Shown: positions 44,546 through 57,793, numbered from the stretch's first letter. The stretch: DNA of 64,000 nucleotides from Cycas panzhihuaensis (GCA_023213395.1 CM041465.1:108383741-108447740); one strand, 5' to 3'. Numbers and translations are program-made. The notes: generated by a model from the sequence alone, not told the origin.

Positions 44546-45160
44546 TTCTCTAAGATGTATGCTTCATATCTTCTTGGTACATTAGGGGCACTTCATTAAG
44601 AGCAAGGTGTAGTTATGTTGGTTCAAGCTCAACAGAAAGTGATTCATGCATCCTTACTCTATGGGCACTTCTAGTGCCTGTTTTGCCTACCTCATCTAGT
44701 AGCATGTCCTTGTGTAACTGGTAGGCTTCATAAAATCCTTAAGTTGGGAATGAGGTTTTCATTTTCACAGCCTCTTGGTCTTCGTTTTGATCCTGAAAAG
44801 TATCATAGGAAATATTTGGCATGGAGGAAGTTAATGGTGCTGGAGAAGATGGGCCAGCTACAAATGTTAGAGAAGATGATCCTTATGTTATGGCTTTGCC
44901 TTTATCAACTTGGCTATTCATAAATGATGGTGCTAGATGTGTACACATTGGCTGGGAGTCACAGCTTGTATCCTCTTAGGCTCTATTGTCAAATTCTAAG
45001 ATTTTGAGTAACTGTTAAGTATCTCCCCCCTAAATTTTAGAATCTGGGTATCAAATTCAGTAGCATCATTAAATCAGTACGAAGGCATCTTAGAGTCAAG
45101 TCTTAGTAATTGATCTTTAATCTTTCTAAAGATAACATCTCCAGTGATGATGATTTTGTG

Positions 45161-46000
45161 CTATGAAGGTATGAAAACCTTGTATTCCTTTTTATCCATA
45201 GGGTATCTGACAAAGATACCTTTGATGGCTTTATCTTGGAGTTTATTTCTATGTTCCTCTAGAATATGAGTATAACAAGTAGAGCCAAAAATTCTAAAGT
45301 GGGAGATAGAGGGTTTTTGTCCATACAACATTTCATGTGGAGAGGGGCCAAGCTTGGAGGGACTAATAGTGTTGATGCAATATACAGTAGTCCATATAGC
45401 CTCAACCCAAATATAGATAGAGACATTCTTATATATTAGCATAACATGAGCCATATTTATGATGGTCCTATTCATGCACTCAACAACTCCATTTTACTAG
45501 GGTGTACCTACAATAGTGGTCTAATGTTTAATTCTATGTTGACGTAGGTATGATTCAAACTCATTAGATGTCTACTCGCCACCATTGTCAGTCCTGAGTA
45601 TTTTGATCTTCAATCTAGATTCATTTTCCATGTGGGCCTTGAAAGCTTAAAACATAGAAAAAGCTTCATCTTTCTTTGAAAGAAAAGCAACCCATACTTT
45701 CTTCATAAAATTATCAATGAAAGTAATATAGTACCACTTCTATTTGAGAGAAGGGATGGGCATAGGACTATATATATATCTGAGTGTACAAGCTGTAAAG
45801 GTTGGCTAGATTTCCACTAACTATGAGGAAAGGGTTGTCTTTGAGATTTCACAATAATACATGCTTTGCATTTAAAGGGCTTAGAGGAGAGCTTAGGCAA
45901 ACTAGGAAGAGTGGCTTATAGTTCTATTAAACAATCAATTTTAATATGGCCCATATGAGCATGCCATAGGGCCACTTGGGACAACTTTTGAGGAGTTAGG
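45161..46000 (-). pseudogene. Integrase, copia 2
   Basis: 45475-45161 is the C-terminal half (SPHEMLYGQKPSISHFRIFG, KAIKGIFVRYP). The core upstream (about 45960-45480) shows FIDNF, LRTDNGGE and a degenerate NGVVECMNRTI in broken frames, so the catalytic Asp, Asp and Glu can still be recognised. The HxGH block lies at about 45960. Confidence 0.75.
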
Positions 46001-47070
46001 GTTATGATAAAAGTAGAGTCATCATCAACATAGTTGGCTTTAGATGATGGTGAGCCAGTTAGGTGAAAAGGTTTGCCATCAAAAATTCTAGTCATAACCA
46101 CAATATTTGAAGGAGGGTGAATGACACAGAGAGTTTTATTGTTTGCAGTTACACTTAGATCAAATCCATGAGAGACAAGGATGGACAGGGAGAGAAGATT
46201 CTGCTTCATAGTAGAAATATATAAAACATCAACAAGTGTAAAATCTGGAAGGCCTACAGTTTTAGGCAAACAGTTCTAAGTCCTTCGACTAGTTGAGATG
46301 ATTTTTCAGCCATCTGTACAACACCATGAACTTTAGAGTCAAAATCCTAAAAGAACTGACGATGACAAGTCATGTATTGTGCTACTCCAGTATCCATGAT
46401 CCATGATGAAGTATTTGAGGTGGAATTATTTGCAAGTCCAAGTGATAAAGGCAAAAGTGAATAAGCATAGCCACAATGAGCCTCAATATACTTAGTGGAT
46501 CTACTAATAACATTTGATGAAGTGGTCCCAATTCTTTGAAGGTATGCATGAGTAAATTGTGTTTCACGAAAAGCATCTTCAAAAGAAGTATTATCAACAT
46601 TATGTGCACCATGGCGTTGTTGATAACTTAGTAGTTTGTTAGTGGTAGTTTTGTAATTTTTGGCATAATGTCCTTTTCTATTACATCCTTGGCACACAAT
46701 TGTTTAATTTCTAGTCCAAGTATTAGGCTGGTTAAATTGTCTCTGATTACTTGATCTAGGTCCAAGTTGATTATTTTGGATTTAGCCTTAAAACTATTTT
46801 TGTTGGAGTTAAGGAGCCTATTGACTAAGAGGACATTGTCCTTGTTGTCTACCTCTTCCTCTTCTATGGGAATTACCACCTCTACGAGAGTATTGACCTT
46901 GATTTTTGGTATAACAAAGATACTCTTCCACTTCAAAAGCAGCATCAACTAGATCTAATATAGTGATAAATTTGGTATTAAAAGTCTTATCAAATTCAAT
47001 GAACTTATTAGCAAGAGCCTCAAAGTTTAGGGTCTTTAAAGTGCTACTAGATTGAAGACTTCCCAATAGA
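45916..47070 (-). pseudogene. Gag end, protease and GAG-pre-integrase, copia 2
   Basis: 47066-46818 is a gag segment ending in an Arg/Gly-rich stretch (RRGGNSHRRGRGRQQG). 46697 onward has a zinc knuckle C-x2-C-x4-H with the last Cys changed to Tyr, then at about 46400 the protease turn SWIMDTGVAQYMTC with an intact D-T-G. 46269-45916 is the GAG-pre-integrase part ending LWHAHMGHI. Gag upstream continues to about 47400 out of frame. Confidence 0.75.
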
Positions 47071-47399
47071 TTTTTGTAATCTGGGATATGGAGACATGAC
47101 TAAATCAAGAAATCCCATGTAATGTATTGAGTTTTAAAATCTTTATCAATGGCTTGCTTGATTAGACGAAGGAGATTGATTATCTCACTTGTGTGTCCTT
47201 TCTACATTTTCAATTTGTTCATCTTCAGCACTAATGTAGTTGTAGCTGTAACAAATGGTGTAGGTTTCAAGTGATCTCTCTATATACCTTCATACTTTAT
47301 AGCATTTCTGACACCAGTTAACCACATATCCTAATTTTCTTTCTCTTTTAGAATGCAATTCACATTTTGCTTAAACTGTGAAGATATCGTGTCTTTTAA

Positions 47400-49392
47400 G
47401 AATGGAAGAAATAAACAAGGGACTATAAAAGTGATGTCAATAAATGGCCCATCACTATTTACAAATAGGAAATGTAATAAAGTAGTGTAGTAGAAGGAAG
47501 AAGAAGTGAGAATGGTTGCTCAAAGATGAATGGAGAAAAGTCACCAACACTTGTGACAAATATTATCCTGATGCAGCGGGAATATGAGAAGCACTATGAT
47601 GAAAATTGGCTACTAACAATTATGGAAAATATTAACTTGATGTAATAGGTATATGAGAAGCACTATGATTGTGATTACACTATGGATCACATTTTACAAA
47701 TAAGTAAGTGATCAATATACAAGATTGTAAGCCAATGTAGAAGATGATATCATTGGGTTTACACAACTTGAAACTTAAATGTAGAATGCGTAATCAACCC
47801 AATAACCTCTAAATTGTGTTCAACACATAGTTGAGGTTGTTCAAGGGATGCCTAGGCTTCTATTAGAATTAAGTTGGCCTTCACTCGTGATACCCGCAAT
47901 TATGCTTGGTGATGAAATCAAAGTCACAACGGAGCCCAGGTAATCCCAATCCTTACCTAGTTCACCAATGAGCAACTATATACCTCCTCTAAAGAGTGGT
48001 ATGTGCATACCCATGGATATGATGGATATTGGATTGGGTATATTTTAATCTTGTATTAAAGTTTTACTTTTTCTGGTTGGTTATCAGGATGATCCCTAAT
48101 TGAGGCATGATGGTATGGCTAACCAAACCTCACCAATATTCTAGTTTAGTCTAGTTTCAACTTGAAACCCACACCTTCTTTATGGCACGACATTCTGCCA
48201 ACCAAGGTATCTCAACCGTGGCAAGTGTGTAAATAGGTATAAGATGATAGAAAATAGTGTACGTGATGCGTTCCTTTTAGGAAGAGTGAAAAGATTATCA
48301 AATTGCATCAAATATACATTTAACTGAAAATAGAATGCTTATTTGGAGTGCTTACTTGAAGTGTCTTTAGAGTGCTTACTTTGAGTGATTTTAGAGTGTT
48401 GAAATACAATGCTAATAAGTGAGTGAGGACACCAGATATTGCTCTGATCTAGGTGTTTTTTTTTCTCACTTTTACAATAGGCTTTTAAGCCTTATAGAAA
48501 GAAGGAACAAATTTTCTTCACTTTTTTTTTGTTAATACAAAATAAAGTATTCTTCACTAAATCAGCAATAACTTTCTCCCATGATAATAAAATGGAGTGG
48601 TAGTTTTTGTGCTGTAAACTAGACTCAAAGCTTCATCTTTAGGAAGTGGAATTAGGTCCAAATGAGTTATGAGAAGTTTTTGACAGGCCCACAAAGTTAT
48701 GAGATTATATATTTATAGAATTCTTACTAAAAATAACTACTATTCACTAAAATAGTAATAACGTCCTCATACGATATCAAAATTGGGTGCCAATTTTTGT
48801 GCTATAAAGTAGACTTAGAGACCCATATTTGACAATTAGAATCACATCAATTGGAGCTTTGTAGAATATTTTGCAGACCTATGAAATTCAGTAAACAAAT
48901 TTTATTTCTGTAGAAATTTCAGCTTGCTAATATCTCATTAACACATGATACCATACAAAAATTCTATTATTTTTTTATCACCAAAATCCCAATATGGGCA
49001 AGGTGATAGCATACAATGATAGATATTTTAAATGGCTAAAAATTCTTTTAAAAAAATGGGTAAAAACTCCCTTTACAATCATTCTTCTAAATACTGAAAA
49101 CATTTTGGCGGTATTTCCCCTTGTTAAATGGACAAAAATAGGGGAAAGGAAAAGATGAATGAGATAGCATGAATGGCCACTAAAGGATTGGAATCCTTAT
49201 GCCTTACAACTCCTTATATTATGCTTCCAAACCTGTAAAAGAGAAAGGGAAAGCAAACAATACAAAATATACTATCATAATAACTTAAAAATATTTCTAA
49301 ATCCACTTTCACAATCTCCTTCACCGCATGGATTGTGGGGGAGAAGGAAGTGATGGCTCCATTGCAAGTGTAAGTGAGGAATATGAAGGAAG
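47400..49392 (-). other. Long 5' leader of copia 2
   Basis: No convincing gene. A 64-codon frame (49408-49214) starts right after the primer site. 48540-48720 and 48730-48900 are diverged tandem copies, each with a TTTTTGTGCT(G/A)TAAA core. 48340-48410 has short repeats of a GAGTG(C/A)TTACTT-like motif. The N-terminal part of gag should lie near the left end. Confidence 0.45.
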
Positions 49393-49408
49393 CAAGATCT
49401 GATGCCAC
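49393..49408 (-). promoter_or_regulatory. Primer binding site, copia 2
   Basis: TGGCATCAGATCTTGC on the minus strand, one or two bases inside the LTR, resembles the initiator-Met site TGGTATCAGAGC. Confidence 0.65.
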
Positions 49409-49409
49409 T

Positions 49410-49707
49410 TAAAAAGAGTGGATCTATCCTTCATCTCCATGCACTAAATACAAAGGCAAACATGGGAGCAAGAGAGACTTGAGAGAAAGAAAGTAGCTCT
49501 CACAAAATGGGGAGGTAAGAATGAATCTCCTCCATTACGCTCTTACTTTTATATTGAGAGAGGGAGCATTAGAGTTAGGTGAAATGAAATTACATATAAT
49601 TCACATGAAAGTGCATTTCACTTAAGTGATCTAATTTGAAGTTTACTTAATACCCTTTTTAAAAATAATCAACTAATGTAATGACCTTGTGACATTAACC
49701 CTTTTCA
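49410..49707 (-). repeat. 5' LTR of copia 2
   Basis: Partner of 42322-42619; its inner end begins TA instead of TG on the plus strand through mutation. The outer end TTTTCA is followed by ATACA. Confidence 0.88.
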
Positions 49708-49712
49708 ATACA

Positions 49713-52541
49713 ATTAGTTAATCCTCAGTTATAATAAGTAGATTTCCTTTTATAACAAATACTATTATACTTTCGTAAGATAATATAAGACTATTATATT
49801 CTCACAAGATAACATAATCTACTAGGACCATTGAACATCATAAAAGAATCAAAGTTATTACTTATCCCTAAAATATAAAAGAATACTAAAATTTATAGCA
49901 TTAATAGAATAACAATACTCACCTATTAAGATCTCTCTTGTTGAAAGTACCTAGGATAATAAACACTACTAAGGGCTAGGTCTAGGGTGTAAAACTTAGT
50001 ATGGGGGTGTGATGGAATGCTAGATTACCCATATAAGGTTCTCATGCACCATAGAGGTATAGATTCGAGAATGCACGGATGCACTCCCTTCTCCTTTTCT
50101 TAGGGTTTTAAGAAGGAGACTATGGTTGGATAATCCTCCTTGATAAGGTGCTAATGTAGTAAAGAAAATAGGAAAAAAAGGATGGACAGAAGAGGGAGAG
50201 TGAGTAAGAATAGGTAAACAAACCCAAACCCTCTTAGTTAGGCAAAAGGGTATGATAGGGTTTTGTTGCGATATTATGTAAGAATAATAACAATAAGAAG
50301 GGAAAGAAATAAAGAGGAGTACAAAATGAATGAAGGCCTCACTCTTTTTTCTTTCACCACTCTTTTCCCTCTTCTTTTCTAGAAATATAAAGAAACATAT
50401 AAAGGAATAAAGAAAGGATATAAGAGCAAATAAGGGAATCTTTTTCTTTTTGCCTTCATTTATCTTTTCTCTCTTTATTCTCAAAAATGGAAAAAGAAAC
50501 CTATATACTAATCAAGGGGGAGAAACATGGATGCAACCAAAATAGGAGAAACAAAGAGAAGGGAAGGTAGGTGATACTCTCCCACATATAACCCTAGCTT
50601 AATATTCCCTTATCTCCAATATTCCTTTTTTTAAATGAAAAGGAAAAGAAACCTATTCCTTTTCCTACAAAATAAATTCCTTCTTATTTCGTATGATGCA
50701 AGACACTCCTCCCAAACCCTTGTTCCTTACTTTTTGATGGTGATGCAACTAATAATAATAAACCATAAAAAGGGGGAAGGAATTCTTTATAAATGGGGGT
50801 GTGAGATGAGAACAATAATAAGAATATAAAAAGGAAAGGAGGAAAGAGTAAGTGAAGTACACCCAAATCCAATAGATTATCGATGATGTCACTCCCCCTT
50901 GCCTCTCTTCATCCTTCCTCTCCAATGGTCACGTTGCCAGTTGAAATGGGATGATGGGGGCTCCACTTACCCACCTTAAATAAATAGGAGCAACTAATGG
51001 AAAGTAAGTATAGGGAAAAGGAAAGTAAATATATATAATAAACTAGCACAAAACATAGATAATTCTTACCTTACAGAAGTGCACCTTCTCCAAATACTAG
51101 CGCGGATGGAAGAGAGTTTCTCCTTCTTGTACCTGCAAGTTATATCTAAAAGGAAGGGTACTATAACTACCATTCAATAAATCTACATATATATAAAAAA
51201 AGGGATTAAACAACATATATGATTAAGGAACATATATACAAGCATATGCAACATATAGGAGAATGGTAATAATAAAAAATTGAAGATAAAGTGAGGAGGG
51301 GAGAAGCAGCTTAGAATAATGTCACTCCCTCTATAAGGGAAATTCCCTTAGTTATCTTAAGGAAAGCCTCCCCAACATTCACCTATAACTTAATGGAAAA
51401 TATATGGAAAGGAAGGGAAGGAAAGATAAAGTGAATCCAATTCTACCTTTAACTATTACAAATAAATCCCCCAAAATCCTATATATGCAATAAAATAATA
51501 ATGAAGGAAGAGGAGAAAGGTGAGAGGGAATCTCACCAAATGACAAAACAAGGTTGGATGGGGGATGCCTAATCCAATGGAGAAGAAGGATATGATGGCC
51601 ATCCAATGCCGTGCTCTCTAATATCCCTTTACTTATGCTAGGTTGGATCTCCACTTCTTCACCTTAGCTCCCCAAGCATACAAGTTATGTCAAGTGTGAA
51701 GGGGTTATTCTGATAGAAATTTGGTAATATTTTGATATGGAAAGAAGAGTAGAATATGATAGATGATCCATCCTCAAAATAAAGAGTTTTTATAGGCAAA
51801 GAGAAGGTGAGGGGGTGGTGGTTTCATGCCCACAGAGTGGAGAAACCACCACCCAAAACCAAGGTAGGAGCTAAGGAGGGAAGCTCAAATCCTCATAAAT
51901 TTTGAATAAAAGATTATTTTTTAGGTCTAATAGGAGTTTTTAAGGGCATGGTGAGCTAATCTGGGCTAATGTGGCATAATGGGCCCACCTAAGAATGTGA
52001 CAAAAAGGTCGTTGGGCCATTGGAAAGGCAATCAAGTAAGTTAACAATCATACTCCGACCAACATTGCAGTACTATAGATTTGGCCATGGTATCACAAAT
52101 TACTCTTTAGTACTACCTTTCATAGAAAAATTAGTTACAGGATGATAACAGAAAGGGAAAGAATGGCCTAAAACCAATCCTAACAACACTTTAACTCCTA
52201 GAAGTAAACCGTAATGTCTAAAATGGTTAGTAACCAATGGGTATAAAGGGAAAATAGGGCTAAAAGGATGAGGATAAAAGATGAGTTGTAGGGCCATGGG
52301 AGAGGTCTATTTTTCCAACTAATAGGCTAACTAGGGGGTTCTAAGGCCACGATACCAAATTCCTAGTTGTTATAGGTAAAAAGGCAAACACAAGCAAGCA
52401 AAATATATAAGTAGACAAGCATCCAACAACTAATAAAATGCATATTGTAAGGATAATATGGGCAATGTGATGGAGGTGAAGATATACACCTAAACTTACC
52501 TATATCACCATATCAATGGCATTTCCAAGAGCTAAAAAATA
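49713..52541 (-). repeat. LTR of an older Tat element (3' LTR), main part
   Basis: Its right end on the minus strand aligns with the family LTR start (GCTCTTGGAAATGCCATTG) and carries the ATAGGTAAGTTTAGG donor-like site. 49740-50382 and 52388-52541 match 55142-55800 and 55801-55954. The LTR continues left of copia 2 (41941-42321) and of the young element (before 31216), so it exceeds 3 kb. Purine-rich stretches (50160-50560) give short open frames without conservation. Confidence 0.65.
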
Positions 52542-53059
52542 CTGTCCCTTTGCCAGTAGAACCTCTTCAGTCTAAAGCCAAAAGATGGTGAATGCTATTA
52601 ACACAAATGATGTGAGATCAAACCAAATAATCAAATGTGCATATGTGATGAGGGGAAAAAATGTCTATCATACTGATGCCTTATTAACAAACAGTTGGAG
52701 ATGAGCAAGCCATGGGGAAGGAAATGTGTTGTTAATGGGACCAAAACCTCAACTAATGATTAGACACTTAAAGCAAGCATAAGCAAAGAAGCTTCCAATC
52801 CAAGGGTTTACCTTAGTGGTAAGCTAAAAAGAGGGCTAAATGACTAAGGGGTTACCTTGGCAACAAGCCATAAAAAGGGTAAGAAGGCATAAGAAAGGGG
52901 GCTTAGAAGCTTAAAATCTCTTTAAATAAGTGAGGGAGATACCCAAGGAGTATTTTAGGAGGAAGGAATCATGAATAAATGAAAAGAGGAGTAGTAACCA
53001 TAAATTAGCCTCATTAATGACCGAGGTTCAAAGGTTGGAAGGAGGGTTTAGTTATAGAA
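52542..53059 (-). other. 3' untranslated region of older Tat element
   Basis: Non-coding sequence between integrase end and LTR, with TTACCTT..GGCAA/GGTAAGCTAAAAAG near-repeats around 52810-52900. No antisense ORF and no second RNase H as in copy 1. Confidence 0.5.
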
Positions 53060-54000
53060 CCTTTTGAGGTATTGATTATTAACTGCATTTTAAAACATGG
53101 GTCCCTCTAATGTGGTGATCCTATATGTGCTATTATTAAGGCTCTTAATGTGCATGGAGGGGCCTACTCACTTGGGCTCAAATTTGGAAAGACAACCATG
53201 TAGGTATTCTAATTTAAGGACTTGGTCCATGAGGTTTAAAGGGTGTGACTAGAGATGTTTATCATGTGTTTTTTGCAATTGATCTTTGGATGTTAAATTG
53301 GCTTGGTATGTATCCAAGAGTTTTTTATCCAAAGCTTCAAGGTTGAGGAGGTGAGCTTGGTGCAACCACTCCTCATTCATAAACTCATTAAGGTAAACCT
53401 TTAAGGATAGGACCTTGACTTTGATGGGGAGTACCACCTCAGACCCATGGACTAGGGAGAATAAGGTTATCCCTATAGCTATTTGAATCAAGGTATAGTA
53501 GACCCATAAAGTTGAATGAAATTGGAGATTCTAATCACATTGGGATTGGGTAACAAACTTCTTGAGAATATTAATAAGGGTTTTATTAAAGGCTTTAATT
53601 TGGCCATTAGCCTAAGGATAATAAGGGGATGAAGTTTTGTGAGATATTTTAAATCATCCACAAAGTTCGTCCACCTCCTTATTACAAAATGGTGTTCTAT
53701 TATCCATGATAAGGATGTCAAGGACCCTAAAATAGAAAATGGTATGTTGGAATATGAAAGTGGTGATGATTTTTCCTATCATTGAAGACAAAGAAATGAC
53801 TTTAGCCTATTTAGTGAAATACTCTATGGTTTTGAAGATGAATTTATGTTGGGTTCAAAAGGGAGGGGTAATCATCACAATGAGGTTTAGATCCCATTAA
53901 GGAAAAGACCATGGTGAGACAATCACGTGCATTGCCTGAGAAGGTTGTTGAATTACATTAGTATGCTTATGGCACCTATGACAATGTTAAGCATATGCAT
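53060..54000 (-). pseudogene. Integrase of the older, pol-bearing Tat element
   Basis: Across several frames the minus strand reads an integrase core: IIMDNRTPFCNKEVDELC with the second catalytic Asp, then SSPYYPQANGQIKAFNKTL, where Lys stands near the Glu position. 53491-53249 follows with GSEVVLPIKV and EEWLHQAHLLNLEALDKKL, then the C-terminal VGPS..STYRITTLEG. The last part is homologous to the orphan integrase tails of copies 1 and 2, showing what they lost. Confidence 0.78.
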
Positions 54001-54289
54001 GCGTGTCTCTGATTAACATCAACCAATAAAGACCCATATGTAGTATGCATTGGGATATGGATTAGCCTCTAGGATGGCCTATGCAAATGTCATCATGAAA
54101 TTTATGAAGGATTTGATTAGTATCCTATGGGTTCATGCAACAAGGAGCAATCCATTAAAATATCTCTTATACAAAGCATCTTCTATGAGGAAATATTATT
54201 AAGTAGTTGCCCTTATATACAACTTAACTTTATTATTAGCATTAACTAGATATTTTTGTTGAGTTAGGTAGTTGACAATATTATCATGC

Positions 54290-54640
54290 CATTAATTGCT
54301 AGCCAATGAAGAGTTGACAATTTTATGGAGGGCTAGGATAGACTTGTCTGGTAAAGAGTCATTAATGGGAGTACTATATGTGCTAGGGATTGGAGCATCC
54401 ACTAGTTGCTCTGTTATGACCACGTATTTTTTGGACTTGTGGTTAACAATTCTAAGGTCATACTTTTGAAGGAAGATGACCCATTTACCTATCATTCCTA
54501 TCAAGTCAGATTGAGTAAGAAGGTACCTCAAAGGGTTAAATTTAAATTTATCACATAAGTAGTATTACCCAAGAGGTAGTGTTTGAACTTCTTAATGGCA
54601 TAGACTAATGCTAGGTATTTATTTTCTCTTAGGGATAGTT
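54290..54640 (-). pseudogene. RNase H region of older Tat element
   Basis: MRYLLTQSDLIGMIGKWVIF, then LQKYDLRIVNHKSKKYVVITEQLVDAP, matches the end of the gypsy RNase H with the typical KW...L.E.D....K....ADxLA pattern, here ITEQLVD. The N-terminal part is degraded. Confidence 0.7.
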
Positions 54641-55141
54641 TTATTTTACTACTATTAGGGTAGGACTAATGAAATGGATGATTATAATTATCATGGAGTC
54701 ATCCTCTTAGGCTAACATGGCATTTATAGATTCATCTATCATAGAAGTATAGAGTATAAAAGGATGGTAAAAAAGAGATGGGGCCAAGACATGAGCCAAG
54801 ATAAGAGCCCTTTTAAGCTCTTGGAAGACCTCTTGGGCCTAAGAGACCAAACGAAGGGGGCTCTCTTCTTTAGGAGATTAGTTAAAGGTTTAGCATTGAT
54901 GGCAAAGTCTGCTAAGAAATGCCTTAAGAACCTAACCACCCTAAGAATGACTTAATTTGGTATTACATTCTTGTGGTGGCATGTCAACAATGGCTTTGAC
55001 CTTATTAGGGTCCACTTGGATTCCTTGATTAGAGATAAGGAATCTTAAGAGCTTACTAGCCATTACCCAAAGATACACCTTCATGGGTTCAAGCTAACAT
55101 GGTATTTGTGAAACTTGGCAAAGATCATGCTAAGGTTAGAA
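54640..55141 (-). pseudogene. Reverse transcriptase C-terminal part of older Tat element
   Basis: The translation from 55141 downward gives a LNP.KC.FG block, LLRFLISNQGIQVDPNKVKAI, then MPPQ, and from 54939 VRFLRHFLADFAINAKPL followed by LLKKRAPFVW. These are thumb and connection blocks of Ty3/gypsy RT. The palm with the catalytic Asp motif is missing: at 55141 the coding sequence joins LTR sequence directly, so gag, protease and most of RT are deleted. Confidence 0.75.
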
Positions 55142-55954
55142 GGATGATTGGTCTACTATACTCTAAGATAATTTGAGATTACTATACTTCTATAAGACAA
55201 TCTAAGACTATTATATTCCCATAAGATAACATAATCTACAAGGACCATTAAATATCATAAAAGAATCAAAGTTATCACTTATCCTTAAAATATAAAAGAA
55301 CACTAACATTTATAGTATTAGTAGAATAATAACACTGACCTATTAAGATCATTCCTACTAGGGATACCTATGATAACAAACACCACTAGGGACTGGGTCT
55401 AGGGTATGAAACCTAGTATGGAGGTGCAATAGAACCCTAGGCTACCTACATGGTGTGCTCGTGCACCATAAAGGTACAGATTCAAGAACATATGGGTGAA
55501 CTCCCTTCTCCTTTGCCTAGGGTTTTATGAAGGAGGATACCACAGTTGGATAATTCCCCTTGATAAGGAGCCAACGTGGCAAAGAAAATAGGAAAAAAGT
55601 ACAAAAGAAAGGGGGAGAGAGAGTAAGAATAGGTAAATGAACCTAAACCCTCTAGTTAGACAAAAGGGTATGATAGGGTTTTATTATGATATTGTATAAG
55701 AATAATAAGAAGAAGAAGGGAAAGAAACAAAGAGGAGTGTAAAATAAATAAAAGCCCCACTCTCTTTCCTTTTACCACTCTTTTCCCTCTTCCTTTCTAG
55801 ACACAAGCAAGCAAAATATATAAGCATACAAGCATCCAACAACCAATAAAATGCATGTTATAAGGATAATATAAGAAATGTGATAGAGATGCAGATATAT
55901 ACCTAAACTTACTTATATTGCTATGTCGATGCCATTCCCAGGAGTTGGAAAACA
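55142..55954 (-). repeat. Second LTR of older Tat element, internally deleted
   Basis: It matches 49740-50382 and 52388-52541 but lacks the 2005 bases between, the break being at 55800/55801. Its right end (minus GTGTTTTCCAACTCCTGGGAATGGC) is the family LTR start. Its left end is truncated where it meets RT. Confidence 0.75.
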
Positions 55955-57351
55955 CCTATATTATAGACATAGTAATATGGCAACTCTAACCTATTGTATA
56001 GAGATAATAACAAAATGTTTGAAGGCTTCCTCTCTAAACATTCAATATAATTTCTAATCCTCACATCCTAGTTTCTTATTCTAGAGTCTACCCTTTAAAA
56101 AAAAAAAGAGGAAAAATCCCTGACCCTATCTGTAGTGTCACTTTAGGAAATACTTATCTAATTCAGATGAAACTTGAATTAGTAGGCTCAAGACAAAAAA
56201 AGAGTATTAGGCCAAATTTTTATTTAGTCATGTATATACATCTTATTTTAATCATCACATCATACTAATCATTTTAAGCTAGGTCAATCTCAATCCTTTT
56301 TAAAGTAAAAAAAGGTAAGTGGGTCCCACCAATCCAAAAATCATATATAAGCTCACCTATACCATTCTAATGAGGTCATCACACTTTCCATTCTACACTA
56401 AGGATGATTATTCCCTAATGTTCACCCTATCCATATATATTTATACCTAAGAGGTTAACATACTATAAACACCTCTACCCCCTACCATTCTATATTAGTC
56501 CTATCTCTTAGATCCCATTCTTTCTCTCTTATCCATGTTCTTGGCAACCCTTTCTTCCTCTATTCAACACTCTTCTTGGTATTTTATTCTTCTTCATAAT
56601 GGTTTCTAATAGTTATAGATATAAGTACAATACTTCTCATACAAGCTAAACAGATCTAAGTGCTCAAAGTACAAGTTGATAACATAAACACTAATACAAA
56701 TAAGCCAACTTATCTAAAGAAATTACCAATCTCAATAATAACTTCACATCCATGGCTAATAGTTTCATAGTATTGATAGCACACATCACCATAGATCTCA
56801 CTAGACTTTTAATAACTATGACCAATACACCTTCTCCTTTAAACTTGACAGGTATCACATATCCTTCAATACTCCCATTACTAACACCAAAGTAATACCC
56901 ATGGTACCACAAGATTAATATACTTATATTTGATCCCAATATAAATAGGGACTTAGCTAAAATATATATTACTAAGCTTGAGTCATACTTTACCTTGAAT
57001 CCAATGGTCCCTGGTAAGTAATTAACCTTTGCTTCCATCCACGTAGAAGGTAAGATCCATCATTGATTCTGTTAGTCACTAAAAGAAAACTAAGTTTGGA
57101 AATGGGCCCTCTTCTATAAAAATTTCTTCAAATAATATGAGGACACCTAGGATCAATTCTTCTTTAGCTATCTCACTTGGCTAAAGCAAACTACATTAGT
57201 CAAAATATACACAAAAGAATTTTAAGTACTCCTTAACAAAGTTTCCTAGTAACTCAAATGTGTAACACTCATTGAAGTATATATAATGAGACTAATGGAA
57301 CACATTCAAATATGCCTAAAGTCACTTACTCTTCTAACTCTTTGAGATGAC
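55955..57351 (+). other. Left part of chromovirus-like gypsy element: LTR-like and leader/gag-like sequence
   Basis: Low complexity, no intact gene. 56100-56340 resembles 63180-63360 (shared ACATCTTATTTTAAT and CACATCA blocks), so these may be its two LTRs. A 115-codon minus-strand frame at 57038-56691 has no recognisable domain and I do not support it as a gene. Confidence 0.35.
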
Positions 57352-57356
57352 ATTAC
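57352..57356. repeat. Target site duplication ATTAC (left)
   Basis: ATTAC before 57357 recurs at 59092-59096 after the right end of the gene-capturing element. Confidence 0.75.
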
Positions 57357-57793
57357 TGTTAGAAATATTACTGTTACTTTTATGTTATTATTTGAGTCAC
57401 ATGTGTAATTTCTAATTTAAGTGATTCTAATGTTAAATGTTTTATATGTTAAAGTTTAATATTATGTGGAAGGTCATTGAAATATGCAACCACACATTTC
57501 AACAAACCTTTCTTGTTATTTATATTTTCTCCTAGATTCAAGGAGTTGATCCTTGGAATTTATGAGGTTATCTAGAAGCCTATTACAAGGTTGGTTTTTC
57601 TTTTTATAGTTAATTTTGATCATGGTATTGTATAACATTTCTTCTTAATAAAATTCTAGATTTAGGAGGTGATTTTTCTTCCCCAGAAGGGGTTTTCCAC
57701 CTATCAACCCTGTGTACATGTGCATTGTCTCTTTCTCTTGTATTTCTTCTGTTCCTATGATGTTATGACTTTGTACATGTGCCTATTCTCACA
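57357..57793 (+). repeat. 5' LTR of the gene-capturing element
   Basis: 437 bp, TG...CA ends, with the GGGGTTTTCCAC block common near the end of copia LTRs and a direct repeat of its last ~35 bases at 59057-59091. Confidence 0.75.

Larger units (their letters stand above)
42322..49707 (-). mobile_element. Ty1/copia retrotransposon 2, full length, decayed coding region
   Basis: Two 298-bp direct LTRs (42322-42619 and 49410-49707) flank 6.8 kb with gag, protease, integrase, RT and RNase H on the minus strand. ATACA at 42317-42321 and 49708-49712 is a perfect target duplication, and the joined flanks match the uninterrupted duplicate at 42170-42185. The primer site and purine tract are in the right places. 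The 5' leader of about 2 kb is long for a copia element. I cannot place the lineage. Confidence 0.9.

Noticed and set aside
56691-57038. 115-residue minus-strand protein
   Set aside because: No domain, AT-rich context within a plus-strand gypsy remnant, and no second copy to show conservation.
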